DNA from: Anthoceros angustus
Taxonomy: Eukaryota; Streptophyta; Anthocerotopsida; Anthocerotales; Anthocerotaceae
Direction: 5' to 3'
DNA length: 64,000 bases
Assembly: GCA_010909165.1 (NCBI GenBank)
Contig: MU008193.1
Coordinates: 482,376 to 546,375 of the forward strand
Made by a program: the position numbers and the translations under genes. The notes below the pieces were generated by a model. The model worked only from the letters and a program-made list of their open reading frames with translations. It was not told the DNA's origin and did no database searches. Positions within the stretch are counted from its first letter, which is position 1. Every line of letters starts with the position of its first letter. Positions 46,834-57,374 of the stretch are shown here, one piece after another.

Positions 46834-47250
46834 CTCTGAGAACTCTGTACTACCATCTCTAAAGGTTCTCTGGTAGCCAAGCGTGCCTGGTCGCCTGTTG
46901 GGCCGTTCCAAGTCCTCTAGCACAGTCACGGTATCTGGAAACACGCCGACTCCAAACCGCTGCTCTTGGCTCGCTCTGTCTCCTGTTCCCTTCGTAGGGT
47001 GGCCAACTGTCCTGTCAAGGCTCGGGATTCTCCTTCTACCCTTCTTAAATGGACCAGCAACTTCTGCTCCTCGTTCTACCATTGCTGCTGGTCCGTTACC
47101 TTTTGGCTCAGGACTTCCTTGTCGCAAAAGGAGGGTGTTTATCCGACGTCCAGTAGTCATTGCCAAAGACCATGAATCTTGGGCGCCGACGTGCTAGCGC
47201 CCGAGGCACGTAGCCTTTGGGCATGACTTGGGCGCCGGCAGGTGTGTCAC

Positions 47251-47896
47251 TTACGGCGTGTTTAGGGTCTTCACACCCTCGATTGTTGTGCACAACGATG
47301 TCGACCATGTGTGGATTGGATGTATAGCATGAATATAGAAATAGCTGTATGCATTCCCTTTGATGCTGCTGCAGAGATGGTCACCCATGTTCATTTACTG
47401 TTGTTTAACGAATCGCATGCACTAATGGGCATCATTTCCATCGAAAACAATGGTCGTCCTGTAGAACGAACCCTTCGTCTACCACTGTGGGCCGCTTAAA
47501 GATATAAACTTCTCTACGGCATCCTAATTTTGAGCCTTCTTCTGCAGGGTATGCTCAAATATGGCATTTCAATACCTATTGAAAACCCCGTTCTGCGTAT
47601 ATTCACGTCAAAAGCCGCTTGATGTATCATCACACTTGTCTTTGAGACTTTCTTCTAACCTCTCGAATGCGAGATTCGATAATTACGTTTTCTTTTCATA
47701 ATAAGTTATTAAGCGAAGAAGAGAGTGTGCAGGCTTGTGGTTCTTGCAAGCCATTTGTATATTTGATCTTAGACTTCAACCCAGGAAATAATTCGGAGGG
47801 TGAGAATTGCGAAGAGATGAAATCCGAGTACCTATGCACGTTTGGTGCAAAATAGCAGAAGGAGGTGGTAGCCCGGGCGTGGCCTGAGGGAGACAT
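47251..47896. other. Intergenic region with no gene seen
   Basis: A 62-codon plus frame at 47311 and short frames nearby have no recognisable similarity. The right part should contain the 3' UTR of aquaporin 2. Confidence 0.45.
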
Positions 47897-49043
47897 TCAG
47901 TAGCGTGTGAAGAGTTGGAGCTCCCTGACAATATGGTCGTGATGCGTGTTGGATTCAGGATCGCGGTGGTGCACCTTGTTGTGTGCAGTGCGTTCGGAGG
48001 GCGGCACGGGACGCTTGGTATCTCCCTTGGACGGCCGCAGTATGGCTTGCAGCTTGTGGAAGAGGTCCTTCCGGAGCGCGTACTTGTCCACATGGTGCGG
48101 CGGCACGCCGTGGTACACGAACGCCATGGCCACGCCGGCCAGCAGGGGCCCGACCCAAAACACCCAGTGCCCAACCCACAGCAGATGCTTGTTAATCACC
48201 ACGGCGGCGCCGAAGCAGCGCGCCGGGTTCATGGCCGCGCCCGTGTAGCCTGGGCGCAGGGAGCCAGACACGAAGATGAGCAGCGCCACGATTCCGCCCA
48301 CCAGGAACGGCGCCAGCACGGGGCCCGTCACCTGCGACTGCCGCGGGTCCAGCGCGATGAAGTAGGCCAGCAGCAGCAGGATGAAGGTGAAGGCGAACTC
48401 CGACAACAGGGCCGACAGGGGATCTATGCCCTCCTTGTCGCTGTTGCGCAGCATGCACCCACCTAGGAATTCATTCTTTGCCGTTTGATCCGGCAGCACT
48501 CTGTACGCCATGAGCGCCGCCAGAATGGCGCCCACCGTCTGCGCGAAGATGTAGAGCAGGGAGCGCACCGGGGACGAGTGGCCCGTCAGCATGGTTGCCA
48601 GCGTGATGCACGGGTTGATGTGCCCGCCTGATGCCGGCGCGGCTGCCAGGATCACCAGCGCCACGATGGGGAAGTGGATAAGGCTGATGAACAGGTGGGC
48701 GTTGTCGCCGCCCGTGTTCGATATGGTTACCACGGCCGTGTAGCTCAAGAACAGCACCACTGTGGTTGCCACCAGCTCCACGCACGATGCTCGCCATACC
48801 TGCCACCAGTCCAGCACCGTCGCCGATTACGTCCAAGCAATGTTCTGAATCTCTTCAATACGATTACACAGTCCTAACTAAGCCTACCTCCGGATTGAAG
48901 TAGTCGGATATGCCCAGCAGACGTTCCGCCAACCCGCCATCCTCCAACAGCCTCCTCTCCCGCTGGTTCACTCGTCTCTCGGACGGAGGGTAGCGCACCA
49001 GCGATCCCTCGTACACCTCGAGCACGATATCTTCCTCCGCCAT
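47897..49043 (-). CDS. XIP-like aquaporin 2 (first motif NPC, second NPARC)
   Basis: Two exons (complement), 48888-49043 and 47897-48799, join in phase to about 352 residues from MAEEDIVLEVYEGSLV. The frame is open further upstream to 49148 without another ATG, so an extra 5' exon like that of aquaporin 1 is possible. The first half-helix motif is GGHINPCITLA and the second is AAMNPARCFGA. Loop C has LGGCMLR. NPARC together with LGGC marks the XIP subfamily. The cytosolic N-terminus (EVYxGSLVxYxPxxRxxNxxER) is shared with aquaporin 1, so the two are paralogues. Aquaporin 2 lacks the intron found after the third helix in aquaporin 1. The tail is rich in His, Arg and Pro. Confidence 0.92.
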
Positions 49044-49553
49044 TTGTTCCAGCCGCAAGGTGGGAATCCGATGGAGCCTCGCTGACAAGCGTCCTCTACC
49101 CCTCCACAGTCTGAGCCATTCAGGCCCGGTGAGGAATTCATTTGCCACGAATGGATATCAACTCCCCGGCAGGCCCTAGGGACAAACGCTCTGCTTCTCT
49201 GTCTATCCCTCACCGGCCAGGGCTCGGACATTCCAGCGCTTCGCCTGCTACGTTCATGGCACAACATCTACAATTTCGCTTGCCATGGGCGGATTGCCCC
49301 AGGCCCTGGCCAACCAAACTACATATGGCAATCGGCCTATTTCTGGCGCCGCCCAAATGTCGTGTGACCAGCTAGTCATTCAAGGATCAGACCTTGTCGG
49401 ACAACCTTTGGCATACGACAACAGGTCTCAGTACAAGTATATACCTCGAATGCAACAGTTGAACGGGGCACCAGAGTGAACATGCCGCCCTCTTGCACAT
49501 CTGCCTACCCCACTCCTACCACTACACAGATCAACGTATAATAATCTGTGCCC

Positions 49554-50149
49554 TCAAGACGACACTGGATTGACTGAAAACTTCGGGTACTGGGATTTGC
49601 TCTTCACTCTAGACTTCTTCGAATCGGCTTGTCTGTGGGCCTTCCTGTCCAAAGCAGCAACCTTGTCCTCCCTCTTCTCAGCCCCCCTCGCTTCAGCTTC
49701 GGCCGTGACCTTAGCTTCGAGCTTGCTTTCCAGAGCCTTCTTGGCGTCAGTATGAGCACTGAAAGGAAATAAGTTTGCCGGCAAAGTCACTGGCTCTTTG
49801 AGCACAACATAAGCTTTCTTGTAGTCAGGCCGTCGAAAAAAGCATTTCAGCCTCCTGTTCATCTTCTTCTTACCCTCCATGTTGATGGTACATACTTTGT
49901 GAACTCTTAGTCCATACACTGCCTCCAGCACGTTGCGAATTTCAACCTGGAGCAACCAACGATATCACTTCGGTTAGAGCAACTTTCGATATGCTCTTCA
50001 CTCTCACAAGACAAGAGCGGATTGTGCACCTTAGAAGCGCTTGGAACCGTCCTGAAAGCAACCTCGGTGATATTCACTCTACTCGGGGGCGTAATCATGG
50101 CCAAAGGTAAGTTGGCCAGGTGTATAACCCGCCCTAATTTCTTCGCCAT
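49554..50149 (-). CDS. Mitochondrial ribosomal protein uL23m
   Basis: This is a large-subunit protein at the peptide exit of the mitochondrial ribosome. Exons (complement) 50030-50149 and 49554-49946 join in phase (170 residues). Exon 1 reads LGRVIHLANLPLAMITP, then NITEVAFRTVPSASK. Exon 2 reads VEIRNVLEAVYGLRVHKVCT, then NMEGKKKMNRR and DYKKAYVVL. The plant mitochondrial form has the same blocks. The basic, Lys/Ala/Glu-rich extension of about 60 residues at the C-terminus (EAKVTAEAEARGAEKRED) is longer than in flowering plants. It is divergently arranged with the methyltransferase gene at 50421. Confidence 0.92.
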
Positions 50150-50420
50150 CTCCTCTGGAACGAGATCAGCCTCCCAAAGACCTCAAAGCCCTGCCACAAC
50201 AAGATCAATCACCACTCCGTACTCTTCCCCAAGATGTAGTCTCAGCAGCAGCAGCGACTTGAGCCAAAACTGCCGTAGGGTTCTACCTGTGAAAAGAAGG
50301 GCACACACTCGTAAAACCCTGAACCTTCAGACGTTCTTTCGGTTGAGGTTCGCTCGCCTTTCAGCTGTGACAACGCAGGAGCAATGAGCAGGACACTTAT
50401 CACCTGTATAATCTGAAGGA
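50150..50420. promoter_or_regulatory. Shared divergent promoter region, 271 bp
   Basis: The start codons of uL23m (minus) and the RNA methyltransferase (plus) are 271 bp apart and face away from each other, so both promoters must lie in or overlap this stretch. No TATA-like element stands out. This is an inference from layout. Confidence 0.5.
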
Positions 50421-52877
50421 ATGGCTTGCACTCTGGCTCGATCGCGTTCCAGGCCTTACCTTGGCCCGAATGGTTCCCCCCCTCGGAGTATGCCCTCCTG
50501 CTGCCCGACGCAATTGCAACTCCCAGCGTCCAACAACTGGCTCGCCACGACCAATCTTGAGTCTTTCCGTTCGTCAAATCAAGCTGGCTCTCCGAGACTC
50601 TTTTTCGCGAGAGAGCAGGATAGGGGCCGAGCAAATGCTGGGTGGCGGCAAGTCATTAGGGCTGCCAGTCTGAGAGGCAGGTTTCCGGAAACTCCCCTTC
50701 AGGTCCATGCCCATCCGCCCAAGTGGTTACAGGTAGCCCGGCTACAATCGGCTGAGAGCATGAAGGCATTTCGGGAAGGGTTGCTAGAGAGTCCGAGTAA
50801 GAGTGCTCCTTCCCTCAATTTTAAAACCTTGGAGGAAAGGTTGGCGGGTGGGAACTTCAGAGTTGGCACAACGGAGACTTGCCCCTGGTATCTGATGGAG
50901 CTGTCCATGCATTGCGAGTACAGCCAGGCCTACGACCTGGAGGCAGAGGGTTTGGGATTCATTCCAACCGGCATCAAGTCGGTGTTCAGTGTGCCTCTGG
51001 GGCATGACATTCACGGACTTGCCGAAATATGGAGTTGCATGCTGGGTCTACGATTTGTGGTGAGAATGCGCTGTGCAGATAACCTTACTTGGTTCCCATT
51101 GATTTTGTGATTGAAGTCTGAATGGATGCTGAGAGACACAGATGGAGCCGCTGGCTAGAGCGGAGGGGCCGGATGAGTTGATTGCCGCTATCGTGAAGCT
51201 GGAGTTGAAGCTCAACTTGAAAGAGTTCTGTTTCTCCCACGAAAAACTCGCTCCTTCAACAAACCGTATCGGCAGAAAAGGTTGCATCAACTTTGGCCAG
51301 CATTAGGAACTGCATGTTCACATAGCAAGTCATGGTAATGTTCCCTTGCTCCGTTCTATCTCTATGTTGTGATATCTTAACTTATGTGCAAGAGGTAACA
51401 GGTGAAATGCTGTGTGACCAGAACTACGTGGACAGGTTGTCGAAGCGATCGGCGACATCCAGTATTCTCGGTTCAGCACATTATGGTCACCGGAGAGGCC
51501 TCGATTTGCTGTTATTGAGATTGCATCAGGGTACATTTCTCTTCGTTCCTTTCACTATAGCTCCTCCGCTGGACTGTTTTTGGTAGTAATTGCTTGCCCG
51601 CTTTGGCGGACCAGAGGGAGCTGTACCCGTGTCAAATCTGCTTCGTTTGTGCAGGTACATATTTGGACACGTTGTATTTGCCCCTAGTCCCCTGTCACCA
51701 GAATATAGCTATGCTCCACACAAATGGAGGTGAGCGTTCATCCTGTTCAGGCTTTGGCGGTTTCTCGCTCACCTAGGCTGGCAGGAATGCCACTGCTCCT
51801 GTCAGCAGCTTCATAGACGCTAAACATCTCTGAGCTGTTTGCAGTGCGGGAATTCCTCCATCATTAGCTGGTCTTGCCGTGAACATCGCAGGGTCTGCAG
51901 GTTTGCTATATGGTTTCTGTATTTTTGTGGTTGTGCATTATGTCGTTTGAAACAAACAGAATAAATGCAATCTGGTGTTGCCAAAACCGCTCAACTCCAT
52001 TGTGTTCTGTGACAGGGGATAAGCTTGTGGATCCATGTTGCGGCTTAGGCACGATCCTGTTTGAAGCACAAAGGTAGGACACGTGCAAATCCTGTTGCTA
52101 AGCTGCAACATATTGTGGTTCTCATACTTGAGTGTGCGTGCCACATATAGACGGGGGCTGAAGGTTGAAGGATATGACCTTTCCCTGCAAGCATTGGTCA
52201 AAACTTGCCACAATTTAGACTTCTTTCAAGCTTCATACTTGAAGACATGGGGTGATTTTTGCTCTATATTCGGGCCACATAATCCAAGAACAGCTACGGC
52301 GCCCCCCCTCTTATCACAATGGCTTCCAGCTTCAGCACATGTGACCACGAGCAAGGACACCACACAGTATTCATTTGATGAAGCGGTGTTGCACCAGGAT
52401 TCTTCTTACTATGTAGGGGCTATGCCAGTCTCGCAGCTTCATACAACGGAAAAATGGCAAGGTTCCACTTCAAGTTCTGGGACTGAGAAGCTGGTTAGCA
52501 GTTTCAAGATGGATGGGACCGAGCAGTTGAAGTCTGGTGAAGCACAGACATCAGAGGTTGCGGGTCCAACGGCTTTGCCAAACGCTGGTCGTGAGATGGT
52601 GTATTTGGCCATGCAGGATGCTAGGACCTTGGATTTCCAGGCTGATTGTGTTGTAAGCAACCTCCCTTTTGGGAGATTTCTGAAGTTGGAGGACGGGGAT
52701 ATTGAAAGAATATTACTGAATTTGTCAGGCCGTGCCAGGAAGTACGTCTTCTTCTTTGGAAGTCCATTGACACCGAGTCTTCAAGATGCAGGATACGTTG
52801 TGGCGAAGGAAGTGTCTGTTTGCCAAAGCAACAAGAGATTTATGTCCATTTGCACATATCCGCATTTGAGAAGGTAG
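50421..52877 (+). CDS. SAM-dependent RNA methyltransferase, UPF0020/THUMP class (putative)
   Basis: Exons 50421-51059, one starting at 51142, then 51436-51530, 51655-51729, 51845-51900, 52016-52073 and 52151-52877. All joins from 51436 on keep phase. The end of the second exon is unresolved. The SAM site is DKLVDPCCGLGTILFEAQ, followed by VEGYDLS (motif II). The catalytic motif IV is VVSNLPFGRFLKL, of the NPPY type found in base N-methylating enzymes such as Trm11/THUMPD. Between these two sites lies an unusually long Ser/Thr-rich insert of about 150 residues. The N-terminal region (PWYLMELSMHCEYSQAYDLEAEG) may be the RNA-binding part. Target RNA is unknown. The Ser/Arg-rich first 60 residues could be an organelle leader. 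Confidence 0.75.
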
Positions 52878-53224
52878 GAAGTGAATGTCTACGCTTTCTT
52901 TTTTATCATGTTCCGAAAGAGGGCAAGTTGGTTATTACTCTTGGCAACCCCATATTGTTTCGCTGGTTACGAACGTAGAGATCAGATCAAATAAATCTGG
53001 CCGATAGAAGCTACGGGAGACTCTGGTATTACGCCAGGTTAAGACTTTACAAGGCAGAATTCAACTTTTTCAAAGACTAGGCCTAGAAATCTAGCGAATA
53101 CACCAAACTAATGCATATCCATATCCACAGGTGGCCATGTAAGTGAATTTGACATGTGCCACGTCAATCGCACACATTCATAACACTGGGCGGAATCCTC
53201 TGAATCCTCCACACGACCTTGATG

Positions 53225-53255
<31 letters not shown>

Positions 53256-53397
53256 CTTTGTAGCTTGTATTATGACACTGCCATTGGGAAGACGAGTAAC
53301 ATGATCGACCCTTCTGATAAGGCTACGGTGCACGCCCTCGATCTTCCAAATTGGACTTGTTTTCCTTTCATTTTGTTGATGGAGAAAAAAAAATTGT
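52878..53397. other. Convergent 3' region with a TGC microsatellite
   Basis: 520 bp between opposed stop codons. (TGC)n covers about 53224-53256. No gene was seen. Confidence 0.6.
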
Positions 53398-54773
53398 TCA
53401 ACGGCAGTTTGGAGGGTTGTAGCACTTCACCAATCCAGACAATGGAGGAGGTGGAGGTGGTAGACTGCTCAGATCCACAGTTCTGACTTCCCCAGGTGCG
53501 AAGGACAGACGGCTGTGTCTGTGAAAAACAAACTCTGTACGGTGAGACGTGATCCACTGAGGTTTCATCAACAATGCTGCAACCATGATTGCGGAGTTAC
53601 CTGCGAAGGTCCAGCCCAGTCAAGGCAGCTTGCAGCACAGAGAGGTTGTCGGAGTCGGGTGATACAATGACAATACTTGCACCCAAGTACTGGGTTTCCA
53701 GTATGGACATGAGTTGGGTTAAGCGAACAAACACATCTGCCACGCTTTCATTCGGTGTTCCATCAGTGAAGGGAGGTGGACGCCAGTTGGAAGATTCTGA
53801 ATCCATTTCATGCACCTGGAAGATCAAGGCGTTATACTATCCACCCCATGCAAAGTACACATGAGAATGCGCTGCAAAGATAAGAATTGTTCTAACCTCT
53901 CTGTACAGAATGAGAGGCCTTCCTTCAAATGCCCCCAGACCTCTTGCATCCAAGAAGCTGTATTCTGGAACAATCCGGCTGCCATGCCATTGACACAATA
54001 ATCAAGAGGGGTTGGCTAGCTCTGTTGGCAGAGAAGAGGTTGTGGCAGCAAACAAGGTAGGTTGCCTACCTTCGGTTGATGTCGTTAATGAAAGCAATGA
54101 TTTCCGCAGTTTGGTACGCTCGCTGATTGATGGAAGGCCAAATCCAGCAGCTCCCTTCGCATGCGCCAATCGCTTTCAATGTGATGGCTGCTTTCATGGT
54201 TTGTCTCTTGCCTTCCTCAGACAGTCCGCTGCCCAGCGATGTCTTTGCCACCGGGTTAGTGTTGATAATTCCTTTCTGCTCGTACATGGACTCGCCTGCT
54301 CGCACCAAATAGTATCTGCGACACCCAAGACGTCAAATGCCCACGTCTGAAGCAATTCCTTGTGGTCAACTTGAGCATCGCGACAGCAGGAAAAATAGAG
54401 ACCCGCAGGGACATTACCGGTTGTTCAGCTTAACGGGAGGCATTTGGAGCAGGGCCGCATTTGCTGGCTGCAATCCCCAATTGTGGTCCACCAACGCCTG
54501 CCAAGGAGGCGCCCGCCCACACAAGTCATTGGTCCCGTGGGCAAATCCCAAGTTGAGCATGCAACTGACGGCCAAGGCCGCGGCCGCGGCTGCAGCAGCT
54601 TTGGTACGGCCATGATCTCTCGGGGAATCCAATTCGGACTTATAGCATCTCACTGGGCCAGCATGTAGCTGACAGCTTTGGCACAGGAAGAACCCGGGGG
54701 CGTGAGCGTGGACAATCCGCGCAGACAAAGAGGAGGCAGGCACGCATATCCCAGCTGGGTGGGCTCTTGCCAT
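53398..54773 (-). CDS. Histidine-phosphatase (phosphoglycerate-mutase-like) family protein, organelle-targeted
   Basis: Exons (complement) 54418-54773, 54070-54315, 53897-53978, 53601-53815 and 53398-53518 join in phase (339 residues). After an Ala-rich leader with a hydrophobic patch and the bipartite-looking ANAALLQMPPVKLNNR, the domain starts YYLVRAGESMYEQKGII. In this plant family RAGES replaces the catalytic RHGE, so the active-site His is missing. Other blocks are GLSEEGKRQ, CWIWPSINQRAYQTAEI, YSFLDARGLGAFEG, NESVADVFVRLTQLMSILE and IVIVSPDSDNLSVLQA. The histidine expected in the last block is also absent. The family is conserved in plants but probably not a classical mutase. Plastid or thylakoid-lumen targeting is inferred from the leader. 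Confidence 0.85.
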
Positions 54774-55113
54774 TCCAGCCTTTTTCCAACAAGTGTGGCG
54801 CGGATAGGAAATTTGAGGCTCTGATCTTGTTGTGACATATGTGAGAGCATCAATGCGAAGGGTCTATTGCCGTCTTTGCGCCACGGTGGGAGCCTTGTAG
54901 CAAGCCATGTTGACAATGACCAAGACCGAACTCTGTTCCGACTGCTCATGGGAGTTGTGTGCACCGAGACGATGCCTCTAACATTTTCTCCATTGTGCGC
55001 CTCCAGATTTGCTTATGAAAGATCAAGTTTCTAGATAATGCAACGAAATCTTCGAAAGTGACCGAGACGGCTGGTTTCTTGTAGGATCAATTTCTTGTGT
55101 TTCACGAGCAACA
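54774..55113. other. Intergenic region with no gene seen
   Basis: This lies upstream of the phosphatase-like gene and downstream of the methyltransferase-like gene, both on the minus strand. Nothing recognisable was found. Confidence 0.5.
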
Positions 55114-55997
55114 TTACTTTCTGTGCAAAAGCAACAGGCGCGGACACATTGGTCGGTTGAGCCACTCATGATGACTGACGACCCAACCTTGTGCAGGCAA
55201 GGCCTGTGAGTAGTCCCTTACTGCTTCGTACTCTTCCCTGAAGAAGATCCAATCATGAGATCAAGTAAGCAAGAAGATAGAGAAAACTGCAAATCCCCAT
55301 CTCACAGAGAAGTGCATTGAACTGGATGGAAGCTCGCTGACACACCTTCCTCCAGGATGGCCGACGTACGCCATCAAACTGATGAGCCCGCCAGTGCAAA
55401 CCAAACTGGTTGCGGAGGTGAGGGCTTTCAGAGTGGTATCTATTGCAGTAATGATGTGCTTATCTCCTCCAGGAAGGTAGCCGAGGTTGAAGGCCACCAG
55501 TCTGACATGTCCCACCACAGTTAAGCCCACTTTTAGCGTGCAGCTCAGAACAAACTCTCATGCTTCGGTCATGCAACGCTGATAACCTGCTGTAACATAC
55601 CTCACCGATGAATCCCCTGCTAGCTCGTGCAGCTTGCTGTGGCACATAGTCAACAATTCCACATGCCTTGTCTGCATCCGCGAATAACAGAGGTGGGCAC
55701 AGCATTTTGTAGCCAGTGTCTAGATACGTGAAAACAGGAGGTAGTGCATCAAAGAACCTGAGCAGGTGCCAGGTGTGACTCCAGAAGCATGGCAGTTTTT
55801 TGCACAGCGCTCTCTTGTATGTCGAGACCAAGTACTCTTCCTGGAGTTTCCTCAGAATACACAAGTTTGGCTAACTCCAGGGTGTCCAAGCCGTTACCAC
55901 AAGTGGCATCGATCACCACGTCCCCTGGTCGGACCACACGTTGCCACACTCTGAGGACAGCATCGCCATCAGTAGTAGAATATAACGAGAAGAACAC
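55114..55997 (-). CDS. MnmM/YtqB-like SAM methyltransferase (PF06962 family), 5' end unresolved
   Basis: Exons (complement) 55758-about 55960, 55601-55671, 55346-55501 and 55114-55237 join in phase. The SAM-binding motif is [19 protein letters not shown], with [11 protein letters not shown] as motif II. Later come [26 protein letters not shown] (the family signature), [15 protein letters not shown] and [13 protein letters not shown]. Bacterial members methylate the 5-aminomethyl-2-thiouridine wobble base of tRNA, so a plastid or mitochondrial tRNA role is plausible here. The frame upstream of [10 protein letters not shown] is open to an ATG at 55997. An intron acceptor at CTGTCCTCAG also lies there, so the start and any leader peptide (56000-56190) are not settled. 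Confidence 0.8.
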
Positions 55998-56588
55998 AAG
56001 TGGCAGCAGTGCCTTGCAAAAGTTCGTCTACTCCACCCACAAATCCAGCAACATAGGACAGCCACCACTCACGCATGAGCCACTGAAGTTGTCTTGCCAC
56101 CATCCAGCAAAAAGTCCGCAAGCCCAAGGCTGCCTGCAACAACACCACATAACTGCTACGGGATACGATTAATCTCCCCCACCACAATCAGAAATTCGTA
56201 CAGGCAGTTTGTCAATTGTGCATGGAAGCAAAAGGATGAGCACCTGCTGCGGGCTCAACTGGAGCTGCAGATGAAGCAGAGCGGAAACTCCATGACTGGA
56301 GCCGGCTGTTAAGGCGGTTTCCGCAGACTCCTGGCACCGCGGAACGGTGGAAGAAGGACAAGGACGGTGGGCGCGACGTGAAGGCGCAGTGCCATGGCAG
56401 GCTCACTCTCCAAGCCGAAGCCATGCGATGTATGCTGCCCTTGCCAGGTGAACGGAGGAATGCCGTGGTCAAGGTTAAACCGAGTGTGACCAGGGGTTAA
56501 GTTTGCGGGTGGGTCGAACCCAGCAGATAAGACTAGGGGCCAGCGTAAGGCGAACACTGGGCCGTTAAACGCTCGGGGAAGCTTGGCC
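55998..56588. other. Divergent upstream region between the MnmM-like gene and NdhS
   Basis: It probably holds the missing 5' exon of the minus-strand gene (the frame at 56040-56187 is Trp/Leu-rich) and the NdhS promoter. Long minus frames over 56300-57200 are antisense shadows of the GC-rich NdhS gene. Confidence 0.5.
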
Positions 56589-57374
56589 ATGGCGACGCCA
56601 GTGCGAGTGTGCTCCTCTGCGTCTGCGACGGCATTCGGGACGGCGCGAGCTTTGCCAATTCCTACTGACCATAGCGTGGCCTGCGCCTGCAGCAGAAGCC
56701 ATTTCTGGGGCTCCAGCCTGGAGCTCACCACCAGCGCATCCGCATGGCCTGCAAGTGCCAGCACTGACCGGAGCGAGCGGCGGCCGGGGAGCGCGCGGGC
56801 CGAAGGCTTCGACTTGTGGCAGGTCCTGGGCGGCCGCGGGCTGCAGGGCGGCGAGCAAGGCCTCAAGGAGGACAAGACGCAGCAGGTGCTCAAAGACGCG
56901 GCAGCGGCTGTCAAGGCCGGCAAGCGCAAGACCAAGGGCGGGGCAGCAGGCAACAGCAGCGGCGGTGAGGAGGAGGAGCAGGACGCATTCAGGAAGGAAC
57001 TGGCGGGTCTCACGGGAGGCTTCCCGGGTGGAGAGAAGGGCTTGAAACAGTTCGTGGTGAAGAATCCTCCCCCGCCAAAGGGGTCCAAGGGGGCCACGCA
57101 GCTGCAGGAGAAGCTTGCGCAGAAGCGGACGCTGCTGCCGCCGCTGCTGTTGCCTGGCATGACGGTGCGGGTCATCCAGCCCAAGAACCCCTACCACCTC
57201 TTCACTGGCATTGTGCAAAGAGTGACGGACGGCAAGGCTGGAGTGATTTTCGAAGGTGGTAACTGGGACAAGCTGGTATCGTTTAACATCACCGATTTGG
57301 AGCGCACGGCTAAGGGTCCGCCCATGACCAATCCCAAGTCAGCGATTCTGGAACTGGAGGACAGCAAGCCATGA
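56589..57374 (+). CDS. ndhS: NdhS (CRR31), ferredoxin-binding subunit of chloroplast NDH
   Basis: NdhS sits on the stromal arm of the plastid NDH complex and forms the ferredoxin docking site for cyclic electron flow. The single-exon gene has an ATG at 56589 (a TTG lies six bases before) and gives 261 residues. The first 60 or so are a Ser/Ala-rich transit peptide. The plant-specific block reads EGFDLWQVLGGRGLQGGEQGL. A Lys/Glu/Gly-rich linker follows. The SH3-like domain at the end contains GMTVRVIQPKNPYHLFTGIVQRVTDGKAGVIFEGGNWDKLV-type sequence with SFNITDLE. Absence of introns contrasts with its neighbours. Its presence is strong evidence for a streptophyte. It converges on the photolyase gene. 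Confidence 0.93.
   Translation: MATPVRVCSSASATAFGTARALPIPTDHSVACACSRSHFWGSSLELTTSASAWPASASTDRSERRPGSARAEGFDLWQVLGGRGLQGGEQGLKEDKTQQVLKDAAAAVKAGKRKTKGGAAGNSSGGEEEEQDAFRKELAGLTGGFPGGEKGLKQFVVKNPPPPKGSKGATQLQEKLAQKRTLLPPLLLPGMTVRVIQPKNPYHLFTGIVQRVTDGKAGVIFEGGNWDKLVSFNITDLERTAKGPPMTNPKSAILELEDSKP

Larger units (their letters stand above)
42551..47250. mobile_element. LTR-related segment of the giant-LTR family
   Basis: 42551-42625 resembles the LTR start at 7591-7660 (TGTGG opening, then TCCGTGTCGTTGT). 45340-45380 resembles 7773-7812. 45680-45850 resembles 8066-8215 (GGTGACTCGGGACTC, AAGAAAGAT, TTTATTACAC). 46215-46430 carries the same TCCGGAC array as 8530-8712. 46755-46790 resembles block A (GTGGTAATAGGCAAAGTC). 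Material between 42640 and 45270, including the minisatellite, has no partner in the first LTR and may be a nested insertion. No PBS or pol domain adjoins it, so a solo or rearranged LTR is likely. The right edge is uncertain. Confidence 0.5.

Noticed and set aside
56309-57218. Minus-strand frames of 291 and 217 codons opposite NdhS
   Set aside because: They are antisense shadows of the GC-rich NdhS coding sequence. The plus frame has the recognisable domain.
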